Assembly: GCA_021818445.1 (NCBI GenBank)
Contig: JAKAEB010000033.1
Span: 1 to 43,405, forward strand
Direction: 5' to 3'
Length of the DNA stretch: 43,405 nucleotides
From: Planctomycetota bacterium
GTDB taxonomy: Bacteria; Planctomycetota; Phycisphaerae; WQYP01
Shown here piece by piece: positions 17,505-26,832 of this stretch; position 1 is the first letter of the stretch, and the number at the start of each line of letters is the position of its first letter. Both the position numbers and the translations under genes were made by a program. Below the pieces are notes generated by a model. The model was not told the origin of the DNA. It made no database searches and saw only the letters and a program-made list of their open reading frames with translations.

Positions 17505-18089
17505 TCAGGACGACGAAGGGCCTTCAATGGCCAGAAAATTTTTTAATAATTGATGTCCCTCAACTGTTAAAAAACTCTCAGGATGGAATTGCACCCCATG
17601 CAGCGGCCATTGTTTGTGGCGTACCCCCATGATTTCATCTTCCTTGGTCCAGGCGGTGACCATAAAATCATCGGATAACGTCCCGGGCCGGATGACGAGG
17701 CTGTGGTAGCGTGCCGCCACGAACGGATTGGATAATCCATGGAATACACCTTGGTTGTCGTGGTACACCTCTGATGTTTTTCCATGCATTAAACGCCAAT
17801 TTCTTTCAACTACCGCGCCGTAAGAGTGGCCAATGCATTGATGACCGAGGCAGACGCCCAAAATGGGGATGCGCGGGGCAAACTGGAGCAAAATGTCATT
17901 GCTGATGCCGGCTTCGCGCGGGGTGCACGGACCGGGGGAAATGATAATCTTTGCCGGCTGAAGTTGTTCCACTTCCGTGATGGTTATTTTGTCGTTACGC
18001 CGCACTTCCACTTTTTCAGCGGATATCTCCCCAATCCGCTGCACCAGGTTGTAGGTGAATGAATCGTAATTATCAATCAGTAAAATCAT
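17505..18089 (-). CDS. pabA: class I glutamine amidotransferase of anthranilate/aminodeoxychorismate synthase (TrpG/PabA)
   Basis: This subunit releases ammonia from glutamine for anthranilate or aminodeoxychorismate synthase. The 194-residue protein starts LLIDNYDSFTYNL, has IISPGPCTPREAG, the catalytic Cys in ILGVCLGHQCIGH, and the His-Glu pair in GVQFHPESFLT, so the triad is complete. In many bacteria one such protein serves both tryptophan and folate synthesis, and sequence alone does not separate TrpG from PabA. No TrpE/PabB partner is in the window. It stands alone between two non-coding stretches. Confidence 0.92.
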   Translation of the reverse strand: MILLIDNYDSFTYNLVQRIGEISAEKVEVRRNDKITITEVEQLQPAKIIISPGPCTPREAGISNDILLQFAPRIPILGVCLGHQCIGHSYGAVVERNWRLMHGKTSEVYHDNQGVFHGLSNPFVAARYHSLVIRPGTLSDDFMVTAWTKEDEIMGVRHKQWPLHGVQFHPESFLTVEGHQLLKNFLAIEGPSSS

Positions 18090-18730
18090 GGATAAAGTGT
18101 AATCCCTGTGTGCCTTGTCTGGTAGGCCTTATGCTTTACACGTCTGATTTTAGCTGTTTATGGTAGCTCGCAAACATTTACCGCGGCCTTGCCGGTGGTT
18201 GGTGCATTTGGCGGATGGGCCACAATGCACGATGGCGAATTTCGCATTTGTATAGACACCGGGCAATCCCAGCGCTATGTATTTCTGGCGAATGGCCCCG
18301 CCATCACTGCGGCGAATAAAACGAGCTGGCACCGCCATGGGCGCCAAGAACGCCAAGACTTGCGTATCTTATTATTCGTATTTTTTTACTTTTCTCTGTC
18401 TCCCCGCGGCTCTGCGCAAGATCATAACTCTTCCCTGTGCGAGTTAAGGTATCATGCCAATGGCATGATGATGTTTGTTGTTTTTTTTGGCGCACAGAGA
18501 AAAGAGCCACAGAGGTTGTTTCACTGGATCAATCGCGCCATATTGGCCGCGTCACGACAATTGGGCAGGCCCATATCCAATAGGCTTGGCGTTTCTTGGC
18601 GTCCTCCGCCCTTTGCGGTGAGTCAGGGTAATTATTTGCACCGCAGCGGGCGTTATATAGCCACCGGCTTGCCGGTGGTTGGTACGTTGGCCGATGGCGG
18701 ACGCGCCGCGATAGGCGGTGGCGAGCCGCA
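18090..18730. other. 641-base non-coding region holding the composite repeat
   Basis: Apart from the composite repeat element this stretch appears empty. The long plus-strand frame 18189-18764 runs through the repeats and has no family features, so it is not called. The minus-strand start of the amidotransferase gene is at 18089, so its promoter should lie at about 18090-18150. Confidence 0.5.
18191..18697. repeat. composite repeat element: flanking direct repeats, inverted inner repeats, central palindrome
   Basis: The outer copies 18191-18218 and 18671-18697 are near-identical direct repeats beginning GCCGGTGGTTGGT. Inside, 18341-18359 (CGCCAAG words) and 18585-18603 (CTTGGCG words) are inverted copies differing by about one inserted base. 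Inside those, 18391-18417 (CTCTGTCTCC, CGGCTCTG words) and 18491-18515 (ACAGAG words) are also inverted. At the centre is a palindrome with ATCATGCCA (18451-18459) opposite TGGCATGAT (18461-18469). CCACCGGC/GCCGGTGG (18661-18668 with 18671-18678) forms a further hairpin at the right end. It has no transposase. CGCCAAG and CACAGAG words are common in dispersed repeats of environmental bacteria. Confidence 0.6.
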
Positions 18731-19675
18731 TTATTTTTTTTCACTGCCAAGGGTGCCGAGATGACGCAGAATTGTCAGGAGATGCGTCCAACCGGCATTT
18801 CGGGCGGGGCCGGGAAAATCCATAAAGGCATGTGACGCATACGGGCACATATAAACCGATACCGGAATGTGATATTTTTTTAATCGGCTGGCCAACTCAT
18901 TCGCCTGCCAGAAAGGCACAATAACATCCAGCAGCCCCTGAAGGATATACGTTCGCATACCATTGGCGGCATAGGTAACCGGTGACGCATAGCGAAATCC
19001 CCGGCCATCATGCAGGCTGCGCCAGTGGCTCATAAAATCCTCCGCCACGCCGAATGCCCACCAATGCGCAATGGGCCGCGCCTCGGTGAGGTTGGTCGGC
19101 GGATAAAACGCGATGACGGCATTGGCGGAGAGCTTTGCCCCAGGATAATCAGTCGCCGGAAACAGTCGTTTGTCACGGGTATAGGCTGCCATTAGAGCAA
19201 GATAAGCACCGGCAGAGAGGCCCACCAGAGTAAGTCGGCGACGGCTTAGATGGTAGCGGCTACTGTGGACGATGAGCCATGCCCAGGCATTTTTTACATC
19301 TTCAATGCTGTGCGGAAACCCGCCATTGCGCCCCGCCCAGCGATAATTGATATCAAAGACGGCATAGCCATGGCGTACCAGTTTGCGGGCCATCCACGCA
19401 ACGGCCCAGTCATCGTCGTAGCCCCATACCCATCCCCCACCATGCACCAGTAAAATAGTCGGGTGCGGGCCGGCGGTGTTGGGCACATACCAATCACCAT
19501 CCAGAAAGGCATTGTGATGCCGGGTGTAATAAATGTGGAGATATTCGGTGAAGTGATCGGCGACCGCCGGATCGCCGGGGTGAATTGCCGCGCAGCCCGC
19601 CAACGTAAGCAGCAAACCCGCTGCAATGATGAGGGTAAGTCTGAGGATGCGTTCATGCAGGGTGCCGAATCTCAT
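18731..19675 (-). CDS. lipoprotein alpha/beta hydrolase, esterase-like
   Basis: This is a predicted exported esterase or lipase-like hydrolase. From the ATG at 19675 the 314-residue protein has a signal helix and lipobox LTLAGC, so it should be a lipoprotein. The fold motifs are the oxyanion HGGGW, the nucleophile GLSAGAYLAL (Ser), an Asp candidate in LLDVIVPFWQ and the His in YASHAFMDF, matching the hormone-sensitive-lipase/BD-FAE type. The start was chosen because GGGAG lies 10 bases upstream and the signal peptide then begins properly; the frame is open 40 codons further. The substrate is unknown. The stop of the LysE-like gene lies 120 bases upstream on the same strand. Confidence 0.88.
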   Translation of the reverse strand: MRFGTLHERILRLTLIIAAGLLLTLAGCAAIHPGDPAVADHFTEYLHIYYTRHHNAFLDGDWYVPNTAGPHPTILLVHGGGWVWGYDDDWAVAWMARKLVRHGYAVFDINYRWAGRNGGFPHSIEDVKNAWAWLIVHSSRYHLSRRRLTLVGLSAGAYLALMAAYTRDKRLFPATDYPGAKLSANAVIAFYPPTNLTEARPIAHWWAFGVAEDFMSHWRSLHDGRGFRYASPVTYAANGMRTYILQGLLDVIVPFWQANELASRLKKYHIPVSVYMCPYASHAFMDFPGPARNAGWTHLLTILRHLGTLGSEKK

Positions 19676-19795
19676 GGGCCAATAACTCCCGGTGCGCTCC
19701 GTATTGTAGTAACCGGGTTGGAGCGGCGGTATCGACATGCTTAACGGGTGGCTGCGGCGTGTGGCCATGCCTGCGGCGACGGAATCGCTGCACAT

Positions 19796-20431
19796 TTAGT
19801 GGTGAAATGCCGACACGATGGCCCAGATGCCATATCCTGCAAAGGCGGCGGCAGAGAGGGCATTAACCACTGCCATCATGGACTTATCCAGATGCAGGCG
19901 AACAAAATGTATTAAAAACGCCAGGATTGTCCAGCAGACCCACGCGCTGATAAACATACCCAGAACAATCCACAGCAAGGTGGCCAGAGTGGCTCGCGGA
20001 TCGATACCCGCGAAGATGGCCGCAAAAAGCAAAATGGTGAGCGGATTGATGATGGTGAATCCGAGGGACATGAAAAAGGAAGCGACGGCGACCTTTATGG
20101 ATTCACGACGATTTTTGTTCTGAGGATCGTGGGGCAGACCGGCGGGGGGACGCAGCAGAGTCCAGACCGCAAACACCAGCAGCAGGAGGCCTCCGATCAA
20201 TGCGAGATAAAATTGCGCTTGATTGTGATGAAGAATACTGGCCACCCGGTGCACCGCCAGCGCGGAGATGGTGCCAAAAATTCCATCGGCCACTGCCGCC
20301 CCCAAGCCCGCCAGCAGTCCGGCGGTCAAACCATCTGCAATGGTGCGCCTGATACAAAACACGCCGATGGGCCCAATCGGGGCATTGATTGAAAAACCAA
20401 TTGCCAAGCCTTGCAATAAAGAAGTAATCAA
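19796..20431 (-). CDS. LysE/RhtB-family amino acid exporter
   Basis: This is a predicted inner-membrane exporter of amino acids or related metabolites. The 211-residue protein has about six hydrophobic segments and the family start LLQGLAIGFSINAPIGPIGVFCIRRT, followed by GLLAGLGAAVADGIFG and NPLTILLFAAIFAG. I chose the TTG at 20431 because AGGGA lies about 7 bases upstream and it gives the N-terminus seen in the family; the frame extends to a GTG at 20506 with a poorly conserved extra 25 residues. The substrate cannot be told. Confidence 0.88.
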   Translation of the reverse strand: MITSLLQGLAIGFSINAPIGPIGVFCIRRTIADGLTAGLLAGLGAAVADGIFGTISALAVHRVASILHHNQAQFYLALIGGLLLLVFAVWTLLRPPAGLPHDPQNKNRRESIKVAVASFFMSLGFTIINPLTILLFAAIFAGIDPRATLATLLWIVLGMFISAWVCWTILAFLIHFVRLHLDKSMMAVVNALSAAAFAGYGIWAIVSAFHH

Positions 20432-20556
20432 ATGCGCTTCCCTGCCGGATATTTCTTCAAGACGCCAAACGGGTAAAATCTTAACCGGTGAGCCTGTCCG
20501 GTACACGGTTGTGCCCGAGGTGAAGGCTGCCGATATCGCTGGAGGTACGCCGACGG

Positions 20557-21216
20557 ATGGGGCCAGAAGTTACGCCGATTGACCTCTCGGCCACCATTCG
20601 GACCGACCGACCACTGCTGGATTATCACTGGCTGGCTCTCCCTGACGGAGCCGCCCTGCTTACACTTCTGTGGGGAAAGGCGGGGGAAGATCGACGTGCG
20701 ATTTCAGGGGCGACGGTGGCGGCGCATATTGGCGGATGGAATACCGACATATGGGTTTTAATTCCGGGGCAAAGGCCCGTTTTGTGGCCACCGGGGCAGA
20801 TGTATCCGAATGGGTCGATGTTTGCGGCAGACGACGCGGGTACACTTTACGGGTGGCATATTTGTCGTCCAAGGGTTATTTACGGCTGCGAAATTGGTGG
20901 CGGCCACCTTGGCAAACTGGATATGCCGTTGGTGCTTGAAACGCCGCTTTCACCGCGGATGCAAGCCGGCACCGTGAATGTACAGATTGATTGCGGCGAC
21001 GCCGCAGCACCGCAGTGGCGGAATTTGTCGCGGGAAGAGGCCGGAAGCGAGGGTAAGGTGCCGTGGCCGTCGGTACCGAACCCATGGCGGTATTGGGCCG
21101 GCCCGGATGAAAACCGATTGCAGGCTTTCATCGGGCGACACAGCGGCAGTGGGCGCACCGAGCGTTTTGACAACAGCCATTGGTATGAGCTGCGGGCGGC
21201 GGCCAATCCAGCATGA
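20557..21216 (+). CDS. unknown protein upstream of recN
   Basis: I do not recognise this 219-residue protein. It starts with an ATG 11 bases after GGAGG (20541-20545). It is soluble-looking, rich in Trp, Gly and Pro, with a LLDYHWLALPDGAALLTLLWG segment and DIWVLIPGQRPVLWPPGQMYPNGS in the first half (each conserved-looking but unassigned), and PNPWRYWAGPDENRLQ near the end. No signal peptide or membrane helix is seen. The stop is 19 bases before recN on the same strand, so it is probably cotranscribed with recN and yjbQ. The intact length and the ribosome binding site support a real gene. Confidence 0.6.
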   Translation: MGPEVTPIDLSATIRTDRPLLDYHWLALPDGAALLTLLWGKAGEDRRAISGATVAAHIGGWNTDIWVLIPGQRPVLWPPGQMYPNGSMFAADDAGTLYGWHICRPRVIYGCEIGGGHLGKLDMPLVLETPLSPRMQAGTVNVQIDCGDAAAPQWRNLSREEAGSEGKVPWPSVPNPWRYWAGPDENRLQAFIGRHSGSGRTERFDNSHWYELRAAANPA

Positions 21217-21235
21217 ATGGTGCTATGAGGTATCG

Positions 21236-23179
21236 ATGCTACGTGAACTGCACATCAGCAATCTGGCGGTTATAGCCGACGCCACCATCGAACTATCACC
21301 GGGGCTGAACTGTTTTACCGGCCAGACGGGGGCGGGCAAATCATTGGTCATCGGTGCCATTGAATTATTATTGTCGCTGCGTCCCCACCACGGCATGCTG
21401 CGGGCCGGTGCGGTAGAAGCGCGTGTTACGGGCGTCTTTGCCATCGGTCATGCAGATGTACGGCGGGAAATCGGTGCGTTGGTTGATATGTCGCTGGAGG
21501 ATGAGCCGGAGATTATTCTTTCGCGCCGCATATTTGCCAGCGGCCGCACGTCGGCATCTCTCAACGGGCAGCCGGTATCGGGGCAGGTGCTGCGGAGTAT
21601 TGGAGAATTACTGGCGGACATTCACGGTCAGAACGATTTTCAGTTTTTAATGCGGCCGGGCAATCAGCTTTCGGTGCTGGATCAATTTGCCGCCGTGGAT
21701 GCCGAGGCGAGGCGGTTTCGGGACATGCATGCCCGACGCGCGGACCTGCGCCACAAGTTGGAGGCTTTGCACGCGGGCGAGCAATTGCGGAGGGGACAAC
21801 TGGAACTGGCCCAATTTCAGCTTGCAGAAATTGACGCCCTAGCCCCTGTACCCGGCGAGTTGGAGCAACTTGAAGCGCGGCATCAGACGCTGTCCAATGC
21901 GGCGCAGATCAAAAGGCAGGCGGCAGGTATCTGCGCTGAGCTTTACGACGAAGAAAATGCCGCCGTGGAAAAACTCAAGCGCATCCTGGCGGCAATTAAT
22001 GATCTGGCCGGGATGGCGGCGGCTTACAAGCCGATATTTGAACAGATTCGTGATGCGATTATCAGTCTGGATGATGCGGCTTTTTCCATCCGTGGCATTG
22101 CCGACCGCATTGAAATTGACGATGAGGCGTTGGCGCAATGCAGCGAGCGGCTCAATGAATACAACCGGCTGATACACAAATATGTCCGGCGGGGCGGATC
22201 GGCGGATGAACTGATAGAATTGGCCGACCAATTGCGACAGCAGGTTGCGGAATTGGAATCTGCCGAGGCCAGTGGAACACAATTACTGGCGGACATTGCG
22301 GATATTGAAATGCACATGGGGCAGGTGGCGAAACGACTGGCCGCAGCGCGACAGCAGGCCGCCATTAAATTGGCGGATATGGTGGGTGAACAACTCGCCG
22401 AGCTGGGCATGAAAGAGGCCCGATTTATTGTGGCGCTCGCACAGGTGCCGACCACCCCGGGTGATTTATTTCCATCACCAAATGGCAGTGAGACGGCAGA
22501 ATTCCTCATTGCGCCCAATCCCGGGCAGCCGGCCCAGCCGTTACGGCTTACCGCAAGCGGTGGGGAAATATCGCGTGTGATGCTGGGGCTTAAATCCATT
22601 CTCTCGGGCATGGATCGCCTGAGCGTACTGGTATTTGACGAAATAGATGCCAATGTCGGCGGCCGCATGGGACTGATCATTGGGCAAAAACTGCGGCAAC
22701 TCGCGGTGCATCATCAGGTGCTGTGTATCACGCACCTGCCGCAGATTGCGGCGTTTGCGCAGCGGCACATGCGGATTGGTAAATCATTTTCAGGGGGGGA
22801 GAGTTTCACTGAGGTACAGCCTATCGATGGCCCCGCGCTGATCGATGAACTTGCCGAGATGATCACCGGCAAGGATATAACGGCCACGGCGCGACAGCAG
22901 GCGGCGGAATTGCTGAGGATGGCGCAGGGGAATATTGCAGCAGCAGCCGAATCCCGCACAGCAGCGACATCCGCTGGCCAGCCCGCATCCGCATCGCATG
23001 TTGCCGATTGCACCGGTCAGGACGATCGGCTGCCGGGGACGAAAACCGCCGACGGCGTAAGGCACCCGACGGCGGGAAATGCCAAAAAGGAAAAGACCGG
23101 AGTGGAAAATGCCGGGGTGAAGAAGAAGGGGGTGGTAAAAGCGGGGAAGGCATCTTCCGCAAGGAGACAGCGGCAATGA
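21236..23179 (+). CDS. recN: DNA repair protein RecN (SMC-like ATPase)
   Basis: RecN acts early in double-strand break repair, bringing DNA ends together. The 647-residue protein begins [13 protein letters not shown] and has Walker A GQTGAGKS, a long coiled-coil middle with Ala/Gln/Glu-rich helices (about 160-370), the ABC signature region [16 protein letters not shown], Walker [16 protein letters not shown] and the [11 protein letters not shown]is motif. The ATG at 21236 has GAGG 5 bases upstream; the open frame before it overlaps the preceding gene. After about residue 565 there is an unusual tail of about 80 residues, rich in Ala, Lys and Gly, ending in a basic patch. Its stop overlaps the yjbQ start by 4 bases. 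Confidence 0.95.
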   Translation: MLRELHISNLAVIADATIELSPGLNCFTGQTGAGKSLVIGAIELLLSLRPHHGMLRAGAVEARVTGVFAIGHADVRREIGALVDMSLEDEPEIILSRRIFASGRTSASLNGQPVSGQVLRSIGELLADIHGQNDFQFLMRPGNQLSVLDQFAAVDAEARRFRDMHARRADLRHKLEALHAGEQLRRGQLELAQFQLAEIDALAPVPGELEQLEARHQTLSNAAQIKRQAAGICAELYDEENAAVEKLKRILAAINDLAGMAAAYKPIFEQIRDAIISLDDAAFSIRGIADRIEIDDEALAQCSERLNEYNRLIHKYVRRGGSADELIELADQLRQQVAELESAEASGTQLLADIADIEMHMGQVAKRLAAARQQAAIKLADMVGEQLAELGMKEARFIVALAQVPTTPGDLFPSPNGSETAEFLIAPNPGQPAQPLRLTASGGEISRVMLGLKSILSGMDRLSVLVFDEIDANVGGRMGLIIGQKLRQLAVHHQVLCITHLPQIAAFAQRHMRIGKSFSGGESFTEVQPIDGPALIDELAEMITGKDITATARQQAAELLRMAQGNIAAAAESRTAATSAGQPASASHVADCTGQDDRLPGTKTADGVRHPTAGNAKKEKTGVENAGVKKKGVVKAGKASSARRQRQ

Positions 23180-23595
23180 AGTCCAGCACTAACTATTTAT
23201 ATTTTAACATTCCTACCCGCGTGGGCTTTTTGAACATTACCGAAAACCTGCAGCGTCTGCTTGACGAGAGTGGCATTCAGGAAGGATTGATGCTCTGCAA
23301 CGCCATGCATATTACGGCGTCGGTTTTTATTAATGATGATGAATCCGGCCTGCACCGGGACTACGCCCGCTGGCTGGAACAATTGGCCCCACACGAACCC
23401 GTCGCCAGTTATCAGCATAACCGCACCGGCGAAGACAATGCCGATGCTCACTTGAAGCGACAAATCATGGGGCGCGAAGTGGTGATTGCCATTACAAAAG
23501 GCAAGTTGGATTTTGGCCCGTGGGAGCAGGTTTTTTATGGCGAATTTGACGGACGCCGAAAAAAACGGGTGCTGGTGAAGATCATCGGTGAATAA
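23176..23595 (+). CDS. YjbQ family protein (UPF0047)
   Basis: YjbQ proteins are small trimeric proteins with reported weak thiamine-phosphate-synthase activity; the physiological role is not firm. The 139-residue protein has the family stretch [21 protein letters not shown], which carries the metal-site residues, [22 protein letters not shown] and a C-terminal [21 protein letters not shown] (23161-23166) lies 9 bases before the ATG, inside the end of recN, and the genes overlap by 4 bases, so they are translationally coupled. Confidence 0.92.
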   Translation: MKSSTNYLYFNIPTRVGFLNITENLQRLLDESGIQEGLMLCNAMHITASVFINDDESGLHRDYARWLEQLAPHEPVASYQHNRTGEDNADAHLKRQIMGREVVIAITKGKLDFGPWEQVFYGEFDGRRKKRVLVKIIGE

Positions 23596-23644
23596 ACGCC
23601 TAGAATCGCTTGTGTTTATATTTGATTTCTAAGGAGCAGCAACC

Positions 23645-24643
23645 ATGAAGACCCGCCCACTGGGAAAATCGGGAATAAACGTATCGGAAATTGGCCTTGG
23701 CTGTATGGGCATGTCGGATTTTTACGGCCCGGGCGACGATGCGGAATCCATCCGCACGATTCATCGCGCCATGGACATGGGAATTAATTTTTTTGATACT
23801 TCCGATATGTACGGCCCATTCACCAACGAACAGTTGCTGGGCAAGGCCATTGGTCCGGGTGCGCCGCTGAAGCGTGAGCAGATTATCCTGGCCACCAAAT
23901 TTGGATATGTGCGCGAACCGGGCAAAGCCATCGGTGGAGTCTGCGGCAAGCCGGAATATGTCAAGCAGGCGTGCAACGCCAGTCTGGGCCGCCTGAAAGT
24001 GGATTACATCGATTTATATTATCAGCACCGCGTGGACAAAACCGTACCGATCGAGGAGACCGTCGGTGCCATGGCTGAACTGGTGAAGGAAGGAAAGGTG
24101 CGGCAACTGGGCTTATCGGAGGCATCGGCCCGGACCATCGAACGCGCACGGAGTGTCCATCCCATCGCGGCTTTGCAGATTGAATATTCACTTTGGACGC
24201 GCGAGCCGGAAAATCAACTCATCGGGCTTTGCGACCGGCTGGGAATTACGGTGGTGGCATACAGCCCACTTGGCCGCGGCTTTTTGACGGCCGCCATTCC
24301 TACTACCGATAAACTTGCCGATGGTGACGTGCGCCGCCATCAGCCACGCTTTCAAGGCGAAAATTTGGAAATAAACCGGCGTCTGGTGGAAAAACTTCAA
24401 GCGATGGCCAAAACCAAGGGATGCACCCCCGCCCAGTTGGCCTTGGCATGGGTGCTGTGCAAGCAGCCAAAGGTGGTGCCGATTCCCGGTACCAAGCGTG
24501 TGAAATACATTGAGGAAAATGCGGCCGCGACGAAGATCCATCTTTCCGCAGATGATATTGCCACACTGGATGCCATGGCTCCCATCGGCATGACCGCCGG
24601 GGCACGCTATCACGAAGCTGGCATGAAAATCCTGGACGTATAA
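23645..24643 (+). CDS. aldo/keto reductase
   Basis: This is a predicted NADPH-dependent oxidoreductase for carbonyl compounds. The 332-residue protein has [12 protein letters not shown], the catalytic Asp and Tyr in [17 protein letters not shown], the Lys in ILATKFGY, the His in DLYYQHRVD and the cofactor-end motif [18 protein letters not shown]. This is the AKR13-like type (YghZ/Tas relatives). AAGGAG lies about 8 bases before the ATG. It follows yjbQ by 49 bases; the substrate is unknown. Confidence 0.93.
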   Translation: MKTRPLGKSGINVSEIGLGCMGMSDFYGPGDDAESIRTIHRAMDMGINFFDTSDMYGPFTNEQLLGKAIGPGAPLKREQIILATKFGYVREPGKAIGGVCGKPEYVKQACNASLGRLKVDYIDLYYQHRVDKTVPIEETVGAMAELVKEGKVRQLGLSEASARTIERARSVHPIAALQIEYSLWTREPENQLIGLCDRLGITVVAYSPLGRGFLTAAIPTTDKLADGDVRRHQPRFQGENLEINRRLVEKLQAMAKTKGCTPAQLALAWVLCKQPKVVPIPGTKRVKYIEENAAATKIHLSADDIATLDAMAPIGMTAGARYHEAGMKILDV

Positions 24644-24877
24644 CGGCCCAAAACACCGGGATCGGTGGTTAGGGGGTGGCGTTGGGGTGTGCCACCAATC
24701 CTTATTTAAGCCGGTGATGTTGCGCGCCGATGAGAATGCGTGTATATTTCCGCACATGGATCGGTGGTGGGCCGAAGCGAGGTTTGGCCGCCGACGTCGG
24801 TTTATTGGTCTGAGATCAACTTACTCGGACGGTTTTATCGGAAAGCATGTTTTTTGCTGGAGGCTGGCAGGTTACTT

Positions 24878-25699
24878 ATGAAGAAATTTGTATTTAATGC
24901 GTCTTTACCGCGTTCAGGATCAACGCTGATGCAGAATATCCTCGCACAGAATCCGCGTATGTATTGCACGCCTACCAGCGGGGTGATTGATCTTCTAATC
25001 GCCGCGCGGAAGTATTACACCGAATTGGCCGAATTCAAGGCGCAGGACGCCGACCTGATGCAGAAAGGATTTTTAAGTTTTTGTGCTGGCGGGTTGGAGG
25101 GATTTTACGAGGGCGTTACCGATAAACCGGTATGCGTGGACAAATGCCGAAGTTGGTTTCACTTTCACCATTGGGTGGAGCGCTTTCATCCCAATCCGAA
25201 GTACATCGTATGTATCCGTGATTTACGTGGAATACTGGCGTCCATGGAAAAATTGTGGCGAAAAAACCGGGATCGATCGGACCCCGACGAGGTGAACGGT
25301 ACGCTCAATATGATCACCATCAATAATCGCGTCAATCGCTGGCTTAACGGGCCGCCGGTGGGGGTGGCCGTCGCCCGGCTCGTTGAGGCGATTCAAACCG
25401 GGGTCATCAAGCAGTGTCACATCGTGCGTTTTGAAGACCTGACTGAAAACCCCAAGGCCGTCATGCAGCGTGTCTACGAATATATTGAAGAGCCTTACTT
25501 TGAGCACAACTTTGATCATGTTGAGCAAATTACGCACGAGAATGATCAGTTGCACACGTTTTATGGCGATCATCGAATCCGTCAAAAAGTGGTACCGCCC
25601 GTGCCAGATTATCTCGACGTGATCGGGCGCGACATCTGTAATTCCGTCAAGGCAAATTACGCCTTATTTTATAATACGTTTTACGCCGACAAGCGGTGA
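24878..25699 (+). CDS. sulfotransferase-family protein
   Basis: This is a predicted PAPS-dependent sulfotransferase. The 273-residue protein starts with NASLPRSGSTLMQNILAQNP, the 5'-phosphosulfate loop, and has YIVCIRDLRGILASM, where the Arg and Ser fit the 3'-phosphate site. The ATG at 24878 places the loop right at the N-terminus as in the family; the frame is open for 46 further codons without homology. It lies between unrelated genes, so the acceptor is unknown. Similar proteins in Planctomycetota may modify glycans or lipids, but that is inference. Confidence 0.8.
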   Translation: MKKFVFNASLPRSGSTLMQNILAQNPRMYCTPTSGVIDLLIAARKYYTELAEFKAQDADLMQKGFLSFCAGGLEGFYEGVTDKPVCVDKCRSWFHFHHWVERFHPNPKYIVCIRDLRGILASMEKLWRKNRDRSDPDEVNGTLNMITINNRVNRWLNGPPVGVAVARLVEAIQTGVIKQCHIVRFEDLTENPKAVMQRVYEYIEEPYFEHNFDHVEQITHENDQLHTFYGDHRIRQKVVPPVPDYLDVIGRDICNSVKANYALFYNTFYADKR

Positions 25700-25716
25700 A
25701 TTAGCCGGGTGGCCAC

Positions 25717-26832
25717 GTGCACGAAATCGTCAAACCTGACCAAGTTGGAGAACCGCAGGCGGTGTCCCGGGCACTGGATGCGTTGCGGACTGGGTCACTG
25801 GTGGTGTTGCCGACCGAAACACTTTACGCTTTTGGGGCCGCGGCCGACCGACGGCCGGCACTTAACCAACTGCGGCAGGTTAAAGAACTTGGATCATCAC
25901 CCGGATGGGTATTGCACATTGACCGCCCATCAAGCATTAGCCGATGGATACATAAGCCCAATCGGGTACTCAATCGGCTGATTGAAAAACTCTGGCCCGG
26001 TCCGTTGGCGGTGCGCGTTACCATGACTGATACCGAGCAAAAGGCCATGCGCGACGCGTTCGGAACGGAAACTTATGATGAAACCGCAGATGCGGGCGGC
26101 AGGGTGTCATTTCGCTGCCCGGATCACCCTTTGACGCGTGCCATTATTGAGGAATTAAAAATCCCGCTGGTTATGATCGGTGTAAAACCTGGTGACGCCG
26201 GCCGCGAACTCTCCTCCGCGCTGGCCGACACTCATCTTCCACCGCTGCTGGCGATTGATGCCGGTCCGGGGCGTTATCGCGGCAGTTCTACTCTGGTTGA
26301 GGTATCTGATTCGCGCTGGCAGATATTGCGCCCCGGTGCGATCGCCGAGCGTACCATCCGCCGGGTAATGGAGCGGACCATCGTATTTGTATGCAGCGGC
26401 AATACCTGCCGATCGCCCATGGCAGAGCAGATTGCTAAATTACTTGCCGCCCGCAAGCTGGGTATTACACCGGAAGAATTGGAAGCGGTGGGTTGGAATA
26501 TTACCTCGGCGGGTGCCCACGCTACCTACGGTGCGCCAGCCACAGCCGAGGCGCGATCGGTCATTCGGGCTATGGGTGGATCGCTCGAGAGGCATCGGTC
26601 GCGCGCTGCCACGGCTGATTTATTGCTGCGCGCCGATTTAATTCTTACAATGACGGAGAGTCTCAGGCAGGAGTTGCTCGACAACGTGCCCGGTTTGGCT
26701 GGGAAAGTGAGTCGTCTGGATCCTGATTCAGACGTGATCGATCCCATCGGCGGGCCAGTTGATGTGTATCGCCAGACGGCAGAAAAGATTCAGCAACTGG
26801 TGGCCAAACGTTTGGAGGAAATACTGGCGTGA
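25717..26832 (+). CDS. fusion: YrdC-like domain plus low-molecular-weight phosphatase
   Basis: Two domains in 371 residues. Residues 1-210 follow the YrdC/Sua5 fold (VVLPTETLYAFG, LWPGPLAVRV, CPDHPLTRAI, STLVEVSDSRWQILRPGAI), the tRNA threonylcarbamoyladenosine family. Residues 219-371 are a low-molecular-weight protein tyrosine or arginine phosphatase with the CX5R loop FVCSGNTCRSPMAEQ (Cys226, Arg232) and a DPIGG loop for the general acid. The phosphatase motifs look intact. In the YrdC-like part the KxR motif reads KEL (about 56-58) and the TSAN motif is replaced by IGVKP (about 154-158), so its threonylcarbamoyl-AMP activity is doubtful. It starts with GTG at 25717 and overlaps the rpiB start by 4 bases. 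Confidence 0.88.
   Translation: MHEIVKPDQVGEPQAVSRALDALRTGSLVVLPTETLYAFGAAADRRPALNQLRQVKELGSSPGWVLHIDRPSSISRWIHKPNRVLNRLIEKLWPGPLAVRVTMTDTEQKAMRDAFGTETYDETADAGGRVSFRCPDHPLTRAIIEELKIPLVMIGVKPGDAGRELSSALADTHLPPLLAIDAGPGRYRGSSTLVEVSDSRWQILRPGAIAERTIRRVMERTIVFVCSGNTCRSPMAEQIAKLLAARKLGITPEELEAVGWNITSAGAHATYGAPATAEARSVIRAMGGSLERHRSRAATADLLLRADLILTMTESLRQELLDNVPGLAGKVSRLDPDSDVIDPIGGPVDVYRQTAEKIQQLVAKRLEEILA

Noticed and set aside
16934..17527. 197-codon minus-strand frame between queA and pabA
   Set aside because: Arg/Ser/His-rich composition and overlap with both neighbouring genes' ends suggest a chance frame.
18189..18764. 191-codon plus-strand frame between pabA and the esterase gene
   Set aside because: It runs through the composite repeat and its inverted copies, and overlaps the esterase end.
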